Shown: in pieces, positions 1 to 9,800 of the stretch
How positions within the stretch are numbered: the first letter of the stretch is position 1
Layout of the letters: every line of letters begins with the position of its first letter
NCBI RefSeq assembly: GCF_010093535.1
Contig: NW_022985179.1
Location: forward strand, 1,056,554 to 1,120,553
Length of the DNA stretch: 64,000 bases
Direction of reading: 5' to 3'
Source: Lindgomyces ingoldianus
Lineage: Eukaryota > Ascomycota > Dothideomycetes > Pleosporales > Lindgomycetaceae
The notes under the pieces: generated by a model
Seen by the model: the letters and a program-made list of their open reading frames with translations, nothing else
The model's database searches: none
What the model was told of the DNA's origin: nothing
Translations under genes and position numbers: made by a program

Positions 1-240
1 TTAGTTATGTATAAAGTTTTTAGCTTAGCGCCTATATACTTTTTTAAAAAGTAAAATAACCTATATTAAATAGCTATAAAAAGTGTAATAAGTAAAAAAG
101 TATATAAATAGTAATAATTTTACTATCTTTATAGTATTATAAAAAATAAAGTAAGTTATTAGTAAAGCTTACTATACTTAATATATTTAAGTTTATAAAC
201 TATAAAGTTAAGTAAAAATTTTTTTAAAACACACTAACTA
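1..240 (-). pseudogene. pogo/Fot1 transposase fragment, DDE region, heavily RIP-mutated
   Basis: Read on the minus strand this matches the DDE part of the pogo-type transposases at about 54530-54670 and 18200-18380, the stretch that reads NVGCFT(P/L) (K/F)KK in those copies. It starts at the window edge, so its left extent is unknown. The same fragment joined to the same right flank recurs at 43066-43290, so the junction was duplicated as a unit. No open frame remains. Confidence 0.6.
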
Positions 241-1147
241 GTTAGTTATAATTTTTTTTATTAGTTTATATATTTTTTATATATATATTTTTTTACAAAA
301 AAGTATACTTAATATAAGTACACTTTAATATTAATTTATATATAGTTTACTTTAGTATATGTTATATAAAACATATTTAAATTATAGTTAGCTATATTTA
401 TTCTATATTTTTTTTAGCTATATTAGTGTGTTAGAGATTAGTATTAGCTATGCTTAGTTATAGGCTATAATTATTTATATGCTATAGTTAAATATTATTA
501 TTATATGTCTATTACCTGTCTAATACTAATTTGCTAAGCATTATGCTACAACTATGTAACAGCGCAGGCAAGATAATAAGTCTAAATGCAGTAAGAATTT
601 ACTTAAAGAAATATAAAAGTGTGTAGAAACTTAGAACCTAGGAATGCTATTAACACCTATAGGCCTTATATAAAGGATATTAGAAAACTACTAAGCTAGC
701 TAAAAAAAGAGGTGTAACTAAATACTTAAAAAAATAAAAGTAACTATAAAGAATAAAGTTAAGTTATAGTTAAAGCTAATATAAAAACTTATTAAATAAG
801 TTTTAAGCAACCTAAGATATAATAATTTATAAAAATTATTATAAACTATTTTTAAACTAAAATAACTGACTATAAAGATAGAATAGTAGATAGTATAGAT
901 AGCACTAAAAGTAAGCTTTTAAAAAAAAATAAGAGTGTATTATAAGAAAAATAAATTGCTACTAAGCCTTACTTATTAGGATTTATGCTTATATACAAAG
1001 CACAGGTTATGTAACCTCTAAACAGGCTAGGGGAGGCCATTCTATCCCGCTCTAGGACATCCTGCCTTACACCTACCTTAATGTGCTAACTATTGCTCTA
1101 AGCAAGCTTTGCTTTTACAGATCATTTATGAACTGTTGTAGTATTTT
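241..1147. repeat. Degraded repeat X, copy 1, with an insertion at about 556-1068
   Basis: 241-555 aligns with 43290-43660 and, in part, with 2730-2960; 1069-1147 aligns with 43680-43757 and 15236-15287, ending in the shared string TTGTAGTATTTTA. The sequence between (about 556-1068) is absent from the 43-kb copy, so it is an insertion. It starts near TGTAACAGCGC and ends near GCCTTACA, but I found no convincing target duplication. Its 590-735 part matches 57490-57640 inside a putative solo LTR. No coding potential is seen. The family of X is unknown. Confidence 0.5.
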
Positions 1148-1434
1148 ACTATATAAACTTATAAAAAAAGAACACACTTTTACTATCTTATTAGACTACT
1201 ATACTAAACTATTACTACTAGGGCTAGTTCTAATACTATAGAGAATATCTTTATATAAATTACCTACAGACCTAATACTTTTTTTATAATTAGTATAACT
1301 ACTTTATAATAGCTTACTATATAAGAGTATAACTAGGTAGCTATATATTTCTATAGCTATAGCTCTACATAAAATTCTTTAAAGCTTATACTTACTATAT
1401 ATAATTTAACTACTATATAATTTATACTAACTTC
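1148..1434 (+). pseudogene. Fragment of a Copia-like polyprotein, orientation opposite to the 21.8-24.7 kb copy
   Basis: This is the reverse complement of about 23540-23800 inside the minus-strand Copia remnant, sharing for example a conceptual YKLPTDLI segment. It is broken by many TAG/TAA codons and is interrupted on the right by the palindromic element starting at 1437. Confidence 0.55.
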
Positions 1435-1436
1435 TA

Positions 1437-2530
1437 ACATACTTTACAGGCGAGTTGCTTACACACCTAAGTTGCTTACTTTTGCTAAGACCCTACTAAA
1501 CTACTCTTTCTACACTAATGTATTCCCTATAACACTACTTAGACGCGCTAAAAGAATGTTAGATACAGCTTACACTCTAAGCTTTTAAATAAAACATAAA
1601 ACTCTTAAAAAATATACTATAGCTATATATAAAGTTCTATAAAAAATAATAAATAACTATAGCGCTAGATAACCTTTATAAGCTAATTCTACAGCTAAAT
1701 TATAAAGGCTAGGTAATAAAAAAAAGCAGGTAATTATTAAGACTATACTTAAGCTATATGCGTAAAGAATTTCCTCTTAGATAGCATTTATAGCTAATAT
1801 AGCTAATTCTTTGTGCGCTAAGCATAATTTAGGCTATGTTTATATAAACTAGCTAAGTATGTTTATAAAGCGTTATTTAAAGCTTAAAGTAACATTTAAG
1901 TGTAAGTATAACTATAAAAGAGCTTTTTATAAAAGTTTTAGAGTAATTTAAAGCAGGTTTAGCCTTATAAAGAATATTAAAGCTAAGTATAGTATCTAAA
2001 ATAATAACATAGATAACTTTAGTAAAATAGAGTTTATAATTAGCTAAATATCTTTTAACTATACTTATGCTTAAAACTTTACTTTAAGCTTTAAATAACA
2101 CTTTACAAACATACTAGGCTAGTTTATGTAAACATAGCCTAGATTATGCTTAGCGTGCAAAGAATTAGCTATATTAGCTATAAATGCTATTTAAGAGGAA
2201 ATTTCTTACGCATATAGCTTAAGTATAGTCTTAATAATTACCTACTTCTTTTTATTACTTAGCCTTTATAATTTAGCTATAGAATTAGCTTATAAAAGTT
2301 ATCTAGTGCTGTAGTTATTTTTTTTTATAAAACTTTACACATAGCTGTAGTATATTTTTTAAGAGTTTTATGTCTTATTTAAAAGCTTAGAGTGTAAGCT
2401 GTATCTAATGTTTTTTTAGCACGTCTAAGTAGTGTTATAGAGAATGCATTAGTGTAGAAAGAGTAGTTTAGTAGGGTCTTAGTAAAAGTAAGCAACTTAG
2501 GTGTGTAAGCAACTCGCCTGTAAAGTATGT
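1437..2530. mobile_element. Palindromic (head-to-head) pogo/Fot1 derivative, family B
   Basis: Flanked by TA on both sides (1435-1436, 2531-2532), as expected for Tc1/mariner-pogo insertions. Both ends carry the family-B terminus ACATACTTTACAGGCGAGTT, the RIP form of ACGTAC..., followed by TGCTTACACACCTAAGTTGC. The inverted similarity does not stop at the TIR. About 480 bp of the transposase N-terminal half (1437 to about 1915) is repeated in reverse from about 2055 to 2530, leaving a centre of about 140 bp. The element therefore has two 5' halves and no 3' half and could fold into a long hairpin. The arms differ mainly by C/T and G/A. Confidence 0.85.
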
Positions 2531-2532
2531 TA

Positions 2533-2930
2533 TAAATAATATATATAAAATTACTTTTTTTATTATAAAGCTTATCTAAAACAAGCCTAAACCTTAGGTT
2601 TTATTTACCTCTTTTTAATCTCTAATTAGTTAACTAATGCAGCACTTATTAGCAGAGCTTGCTCTGCTTATTATATTCGGGTTTGCAGAACGAAAAGTTG
2701 AGCAGAATCTCCTCTTTTAGACGCGCTAGTTAGTTAGAATTTCTTCGGATAAACCCTAGTAACGCTGTTTCTCTGTCACCTTATGTGTTTCTTATATTCT
2801 TTTTTAAAAAAAAAATGTATACCTAATGTAAGTGCACCTTTATGCTAATTTGCATGCAGTTTGCTCTAGCATGCGTTGTGTAAAACATGTTTAAATTATA
2901 GTTAGTTGCGTCTGTTCCACCTCTCTAGCC
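2533..2930. repeat. Repeat X, copy 2 (less mutated)
   Basis: From about 2647 this is a GC-richer relative of 241-440; 2533-2646 shows nothing recognisable. It contains AGCAGAGC-TT-GCTCTGCT (2651-2668), a perfect 8-bp inverted repeat, followed by a segment that recurs at 40758-40828 right up to the second assembly gap. Comparing 2840-2900 with 340-400 shows almost only C/T and G/A differences. No gene seen. Confidence 0.55.
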
Positions 2931-3062
2931 ACATCAGTGTGTCGGGGATTGGCATCAGCCACATTGGTGTGTTGGGATTGGCATCAGCCGCATCGGTGTG
3001 TCGGGGATTGGCATCAGCCGCATCGGTGTGTCGGGGATTGGCATCAGCCGCATCAGTGTGTT
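2931..3062. repeat. 30-bp minisatellite inside repeat X
   Basis: Four to five tandem copies of a 30-bp unit containing GCATCAGCCGCATCGGTGTG and TCGGGGATTG, with a few substitutions. RIP-mutated relatives (TTAGTGTGTTAGGGATTAG) occur once or twice at about 420-445 and 43500-43550, so the array length varies between X copies. Open frames seen here in several phases are products of the repeat. Confidence 0.85.
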
Positions 3063-3427
3063 TGTCAGATATGCGCACCTACTGTCAAGACAGGAGGAAC
3101 GCTGGACGAAAGCTGCTACATAGTACGAGCAATAAGCTCGAACAGTATGTTGCTGCAAATTGCAGCATTTTGCAACATTTTGCAGCATGTTGCAGCATTT
3201 TGCAACAAATTGCAGCATGTTGCAGCAAATTGCAGCATGTTGCAAGCTGGTCGCGCATCCCTAAGGGCTAGTGCGCGAGGGACTTGGACCGGAAAAACAA
3301 AAGCCGAGCAACACAAGCAGAGCAGAAAAAGGATTGAATAATTAATACAATCAATCATCATCCTATACATTATATCTAAACCCATCATTCATCTTAGGAA
3401 GCCTAGAAACAGTGTTTTAATCTAACA
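3063..3427. mobile_element. TG..CA-ended element with 10-bp satellite core (copy 1)
   Basis: Bounded by a perfect 5-bp duplication GTGTT (3058-3062 and 3428-3432). It begins TGTCAGATATGCGCACC and ends TTTTAATCTAACA; the ends are imperfect inverted repeats. The core (about 3151-3243) is a run of 10-bp units such as TTGCAGCATG, TTGCAGCAAA and TTGCAACATT. TG..CA ends with a 5-bp TSD fit a solo LTR or TRIM LTR; a small DNA transposon with TGT ends is the alternative. Other copies are at 8491-8951 (opposite orientation) and 41419-41796. Confidence 0.8.
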
Positions 3428-3432
3428 GTGTT

Positions 3433-3890
3433 AGGGATTAGTAGTTGCTTACACACCTGAGTTGCTTACTTTTGCTAAGACTACACTATAATAAACTTTA
3501 TTATAGCCTATAACAACCTGCTCTAGCACTATAGAGTAGAGTACAGCTTAGAATATTATTTAGATACTACTTCTACTTCTTGCTTACACGTTTGCATGTT
3601 ATGCCTAGTCTAATTGCACTGTCTATAGCGTCTTTAGAATTACTTACCTACTTTAGCTTACACTTGCTTCTTTACCTTCTTCCTGTCACTGCGCGCTCTA
3701 ACCTTCTTTAGAGCTGTTAAGCGCAGGTCTTTCTAAATGTAGCTGCCTTATTAGCTGCTTAAAGCTTAGTAATTTTCTATTACGCTAACACTAGCTTATG
3801 TATAGTTATTGCTGCCCTTTTTAAGGCTTTTTTTCTAAAGACATTACCCCTCTATAACCCTCTCTATACGTAGAGCTACTTGTAACACAA
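3433..3890 (-). pseudogene. pogo family-B 3' end: C-terminal part of transposase
   Basis: Starts with a truncated family-B terminus (GTTGCTTACACACCTGAGTT) and then matches, in reverse, the transposase C-terminal region found at 19680-20240. That region includes the basic stretch and the zinc-knuckle-like segment typical of fungal pogo/Fot1 transposase tails. The frame is broken. The copy continues directly into a decamer satellite, and the same junction recurs at 41797-42050. Confidence 0.65.
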
Positions 3891-4086
3891 CTAATATCTA
3901 CTAGAGATTGCTGCCTGCTGCTGTAATCTACTATAGTTTGCTGCAATTTACTATAGTTTACTATAATTTACTATAGTTTACTATAATTTACTATAGTTTA
4001 CTATAATTTACTATAGTTTACTACAATTTGCTGTAGTTTACTATAATTTGCTGTAGTTTACTTTATGCATCTTTTAACACTAGTAG
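3891..4086. repeat. 20-bp (2 x 10) satellite, GCTGCAATTT/GCTGTAGTTT type
   Basis: Tandem units alternating ..TGCAATTT.. and ..TGTAGTTT.. with period 20, here mostly RIP-converted to CTATAGTTTACTATAATTTA. A less mutated paralogue is at 42055-42262. The decamer GCTGCAATTT also builds the core of the TG..CA elements at 8491 and 41419. Confidence 0.8.
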
Positions 4087-4091
4087 GCAAT

Positions 4092-4686
4092 TGTTACAGC
4101 CAACAGACAGACTGTAATAACCTAATTAGCTGTCCCACACAGCCTAAGCAACGTCAGATAGAAGAAACTTAACTCCACAATAAGCGAATCACGTGACAGG
4201 ACGGATAAGGAATAGCTCTAGCTTTTAGACAAAGCTTAGCAGAATGCATTATCTAATAAGCTTTGCAGATTTGCAGGCTTGCAGGCTATGCAGGCAATGT
4301 AGGAACAAGCATGCAAGCATGCAAAGCATGCAAACCCTATGTATATAGTCTTGATCACAACTATAGCTAGAAGGTTGTAATTACTATTTAGTCTTTACCT
4401 ACTTAATAGACTAAAAGGCATTAAAACTTTTATAAAAAGAACATTACTGCCTTATATATCTTACACTATATATACCTTCTTTCTTATCCTTATAGATTAG
4501 GTTTGCTAGCTCCCTATACAGCTGCTAGGCTAAACCACAACCTGCCTTCTCCTTTCTACTATACCTACACTCTGCTCAACAGACTGTACACCTAATCTAG
4601 CTAAGTCTTACCCCTTTCTGCTAACCCCTACTATAGGCTGTTGTACTCTTAAAAAACACTATTTTGCTAGAGTAAGAATTATAACA
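4092..4686 (+). repeat. Gypsy0 5' LTR
   Basis: Begins TGTTACAGCC and ends GAATTATAACA. It has direct repeats of GCAGG and GCATGCA type around 4260-4330 and a TATA-like stretch (ACTATATATACC) near 4470. Aligned to the 3' LTR it shows mostly transitions. Confidence 0.9.
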
Positions 4687-6600
4687 GTAATCACCACCAC
4701 TCGCAAAGTATAGCTACTACCACCTTAGACATTAGCATAACAAGCGCTTTAGCCGCTAGCACTAGCTAGAATCCTACAGTAACTAAGAAAGCATAGAATT
4801 AGTAAATATTATATCTCTAAAATAAATTAGAACAACTTAAACAACACCTTTAGCTATAAGCATAGTAAGGGCCTTTAAACATCTATTAGCTATAAGCCCT
4901 TTAGTTAGAAGTAGCTAACTTTAGAAACATTACCTAAGAAAAAACTAGTGTTAAATCTAAAAAAACCTTACATCTAGCCTCCTCTAAAGCCTTTAATAGC
5001 TTTGCTAAAGACCTAAAACTCTTCTTTACTAGATGCCACCTTTACATGTAATACAACAAAGGTGCCTTTAGAACAGACAAAGAAATAATTTTATAAATAA
5101 GCCTATATTTAGAAAGATTACCTACTATTTAGTTTTAGCCCTACACTAATAACTGTAAGGACGGAGCTCTGTACCACTACGCTAATATAACTAAAAAGGT
5201 GCGAATAATTAACTAACATTAATTATTGCGTACAGAATAGTATATATACCCGTCGCACGTAAGCACCATCTCGGCCTTACACGTAAGCGCCATCCCGGCC
5301 TTACATTATCCCCCTTCTTAGCAGACGCATGTCCCAGGCGTCACATGACCTACCCGCAGCTCAGAGGCGCCTATGCGCATGTCTCGGTTACCGGCCAGAG
5401 GCTGACCACCTGCGGCCCAGAGGCGCGGGATAAACACGACGCAACGCTCAGTGGCCACGCCAGCTAAGCCATACACACTAGACCTCCCAGCAGCTACAAC
5501 GTGGCGCTAGAAGAGGCCGCCTCACGTTTTAGTCTAAAAACTAGCAAAGCTGTCTAAGGTGTAGGTTAAACGCGCAACTGTCCTTGTTATTAGTTAATTA
5601 TTATGTAAGAACAGAGCTCTATACTACTACGCTAATACAACTAAAAAGGTGCAAATAATTAACTAACGTTAATTATTGCGTACAGAATAGTATATATACC
5701 TGTCGCACGTAAGCACCATCTCGGCCTTACAATAACTAGATAAACTACAAGATAAACAGTAAACTCTTACTACTAGAAACATAAAAGGTTTTTAAGAACC
5801 TTAATTTATTTAAAGCAGCTCTAACTATAATCTATAAGCTAGTTAACAAAGAAAAACAAGCAGTAGACAGAATAGACGCTCTCTAATAAAGAGGTAGCTT
5901 TGTCTAACACTACACAGCCTGCTTTAGGGAGTTGCTAGCTATCTGCAGATAGACTAATAAAAAAGTAATAAAACAAATGTTCTATAACAGGCTTTTAGAC
6001 ATAATTAAAGATAAATTTACTTACACTAAAAAGCCTAAAAGCTTTAAGGATTACATTAAAAAAGTACTTACTTATAATAAAAAACATGCTAAGCAACATA
6101 AAGAAAAAAAACAGGTGTAACAACTCTAAAACCTAACTAGTTTTAGAAAAAAAAAGAAAACTCTATAGTTTAACAGCAAACCTATAAACCTTAGCTACGC
6201 TAAGCACACGCATAGCTTCTCTAAAAAAAAGCAGTCCCTCTAAAAGTATAAGGCTACTTCTAAATAAAGAATAGAAGAAATAGCTTAAAAAAAGCATACT
6301 TTAACTATAAAAAAGTAAGCTACTTTTATTAGAAATGTCTAAACTCTAAACAACTAAAAAATAAAGATAGTAGGTTAACTATAAAAGCTATGTTTATTAA
6401 TAAAGGCCTAACGCATAAAGAAATACACAACAGGCTTAATAAACAACTCTACTAAAGATGTAGAGATAACTATAAATTCTCTAACTGTCTAGTAGACTAT
6501 TAGAAGGTAGAGGTCTAAAAAGAAGATAGTATCTCTAGAGCTATTAAACAAGCTGCAGTTCTTAAAGAATAGCAGCACCTAACATAAGTAGCTAACTATG
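4687..6600 (+). pseudogene. Gypsy0 gag remnant with zinc-knuckle relic
   Basis: After the 5' LTR the plus strand conceptually encodes a capsid-like region broken by many TAA/TAG codons. At 6297-6338 the frame reads YFNYKKVSYFY*KC, recognisable as a CCHC knuckle (C-x2-C-x4-H-x4-C) in which Cys became Tyr and His became Tyr by G-to-A or C-to-T. Gypsy2 keeps the same knuckle intact at 34528-34569. The TRIM at 5154-5731 splits the capsid part. It cannot be translated into a functional protein. Confidence 0.75.
5154..5731 (-). mobile_element. TRIM: 578-bp miniature LTR retrotransposon
   Basis: Two direct 128-bp terminal repeats, 5154-5281 and 5604-5731, begin TGTAAG and end CCTTACA, with a perfect target duplication ATAAC at 5149-5153 and 5732-5736. 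Read on the minus strand the LTR starts TGTAAGGCCGAGATGG. A polypurine run AAGAAGGGGGA sits just upstream of the 3' LTR, and a TATATATA box lies in the LTR, which sets the orientation. 5282-5305 is an extra tandem copy of the first 24 bp of the LTR. The GC-rich internal part (5306-5603) has no open frame, so it must have been mobilised in trans. It is inserted in Gypsy0 gag; Gypsy2 shows the empty site near 33955-33975. Confidence 0.88.
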
Positions 6601-6899
6601 TTAAAAATGTAAAAAAAGAAAAAGAACATTATTCTCTTAAATAAAGTAGATTAGGAATTCTACTAAAAGAACTTAAGCAGCAATTTAAGTAAAAAAACTA
6701 CTAGAAGTATAGAGAATTCTATAACTACAACCTTTACTAAATAAGACTTTATAAAGTAATCTTTAATAACAACTATAACACTTATAAAGTTATAAAAAAA
6801 ATTGCTATAGTCTATTATAACATTTTAAATAAAAAGGAATAATAGAAGTTCTTTAAGAAAATCCTAGTAAAAGAAAAGGGCGCTAACTAGCACCTAACG

Positions 6900-9800
6900 C
6901 CCTTATAGACCCTAGCTTCTTTAGAAGAGCGACTAGACACACTACCCCTAGCACTAGCAGTAATAAGAAAAGAGCTAGAGCTATAACAAATTTATAGATA
7001 CTACATACTATGTAAAAGTAAAAGGCACAACGCCTACTATTATAAATACAAGAAGCATCCCCTATAGATAACCTAAACAAAAGAATACCCCTAATAGGCC
7101 TAGATACAACTAATCCTTATCTACACTAACCTTAAATAATGCTTGTACACCTAGTACCTCTGCACAAACAAGTACTGCGCTTAGCACTAGCTAACTAAGC
7201 ACTAGGCAGGCTAGTAGCTAATAGGCGTATAAAAAAGCAAAAGATTTACTAACACCTTAACAAAATTAGCTATAGCTTGTAAAATGCTAAACTGTTAGCA
7301 CTATAGCACAAGTCTACCCTACAAAAAGAAACCTTAGACTAAATGTAAAAAGGCCTCTAGCTGTGTCTTCTACTATTTCTAGTAGAAAGCTAATTAGCAG
7401 AATAATTAGCTTCTATACTACTATAAAGTAGAAAGTATTAACTGCCTAGTAGACAACTATATAATAAGAGACTACTAGCAATTTAAGGTTATAGCTAATA
7501 GGGTAAATAAGTAAATACATAGTCTCTTAAGTGTTAAAAAAGATAACTCTAGCATAAACTATAACAAGGTCTACTACAACATAAAAGCCTTAGTAGCAGT
7601 AAGATAAAGGTTAGAAAGAAGCCTAACAGCTAACTGCACGCTTAAATTTCCTAAAGAAATAGTATGTAAAGGCCTTACACTAATTAACAGCAGGTGCACG
7701 TTTACAGCAATTAACTTTAAATAGGTTAAAAATTATAAAATACTATACTAAATAAAAAAGCAACTCTTCTAAGTATCCCTAGCTAACACATTCTTAATTA
7801 AATATAGTAAAGGAAAGATTTAACTAGAAACTAAAAAAGTTACTCTAAAAATAAAAGCAATAACTAACTAAATATTCCTTAGCATACTGCTACTTAGAGG
7901 AAAATATTAAATTATACTAGGTTATAACTAGCTTTACTAACACAACCCTAAGATAGACTAGAAAACTATAATAGTAGAAATAAAAGTAGAACATGCAAAG
8001 TTAATTAAGCCTTAAAGATTCCCTTGTTAAGAACTAGAAGCAAAATCTGTCTACATAATAAAAAAGAAACTTAAAGAAATCTCTTTTAAAAAATTTAAAA
8101 AAAAGATCTAGACTAAGTAGAAATCTACTAAATTATAGAAAAACTAAGAAAAGAACTTCTAAAAGAATACTATAGATATAAAGACATGTTTATAACTCTT
8201 AAAAACCTAGAAGAACTGCCCCTACATTAATTATAAGACTATGTAATTAACCTTAAACTTAATCCCTAACTAAAAACACACAAGCTGCGTCCTCTAACAG
8301 CAGCTTAGAAAAAAGCACTATAAGAATACATAGACTATATGCTAGCAAGAGGCTATATCTATAAAAGCAAGAGCTCTATAGCATTAGCAGTAGTCTTTGC
8401 AAGAAAGAAAAATAGGAAAGTTAAAGTCTACTAAAACTATAAAACTCTTAATAAAAACACTATAAAGAATTAGTTCCCTCTTTCTATTATTGTTAGATTA
8501 AAGCACTGTTTCTAGGCTTCCTAAGATGAATGATGGGTTTGGATATGATGTATGGGATGATTGATTGATTGTATTGATTGTCTTCATTTATCGATCCTTT
8601 TTCTGCTCTACTCGTGTTGCTCGGCTTTTTGTTTTGCCGATCCGAGTCCCTCGCGCACTTGCCCTATGCGCGACCAGCTTGCAAAATGCTGCAATTTTCT
8701 GCAATTTGCTGCAACATGCTGCAAAATGCTGCAATTTGCTGCAACATGCTGTAAAATGCTGCAATTTGCTGCAACATGCTGCAAAATGCTGCAATTTGCT
8801 GCAACATGCTGCAAAATGCTGCAATTTGCTGCAACATGCTGCAAAATGCTGCAATTTGCAGCAACATACTGTTCGAGCTTATTGCTTGTACTATGTAGCA
8901 GCTTTCGTCAAGCGTTCCTCCTGTCTTGACAGTAGGTGCGCAAATCTGACAATTATCTAAGATATTATAAACTAGTTAAAAGGAACTAAGCACTTTACAA
9001 AGTTTAACATCTAAGATAGATTTAATAAAATAAAAATAAAAATAAACATAAATAAATAATAGCTTTTAAAACTTTATAGGCTTTTTATAAGCTTCTTATT
9101 ATGCTATTTAGACTTACTAACGCCTTTATAACCTTCTAAAGAGTAATTAATACTGCACTTAACTCTTACTTAGACATCTTTGTCTTAGTATACTTAGACA
9201 ACATTCTTATATACATAAAAAGAGACAAACTAGACTACGTAATAAAGGTACAAATAGTACTAGACAAACTCTAAAAGTATAGACTCTACCTATAGCTAAA
9301 AAAATATAAATTTAATATATAAGAAACTAACTACTTTAGATTTATTATTAACAAAGAAAAAATAAAAATAAACTCTACTAAAGTAAATAAAGTGCTTAAA
9401 TAGCTAATACTAAAAATAGTAACAGAAATTAAAGGATTCCTAGGTCTTACTAGCTATGTACAAAGAATAATTAAAGACTACTTAAAAATTACGCTCCCTC
9501 TTACTAACACTACTTTAAAAGAAAGAGCTACTTAGAAATTTTAATAGATAATAGAAATAGAAGAAGCCTTTTAAAAGTTAAAGTAAATAATAATAAGCTA
9601 CTCTGTCCTTAGGATGTATAACTCTACGCTAGAAATAAAAGTGCATACTAATGCTTTTTTAAGAGCTAAAAAAGCAGCACTCTCTTAAAAACAAGAAAAC
9701 AGTTAATAGCACCTAGTAGCTTACTACTTAGTAAAGTTTACACTATTAAAATAAAAGTATACTATCCTTAATAAAGAACTAAAAGCTATAGTTAATGCAT

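Noticed and set aside
2906..3388. Overlapping frames of 90-134 codons on both strands
   Set aside because: They are produced by the 30-bp and 10-bp repeats, whose unit lengths keep several frames open; no protein-like composition.
8684..8860. CRISPR-like regular repeat
   Set aside because: Units are contiguous decamers without spacers, in a eukaryotic repeat.
8561..8960. Six overlapping frames rich in Leu-Gln-Cys-Asn repeats
   Set aside because: The decamer array reads as a 10-residue repeat in every phase; it is a satellite inside a TG..CA element.
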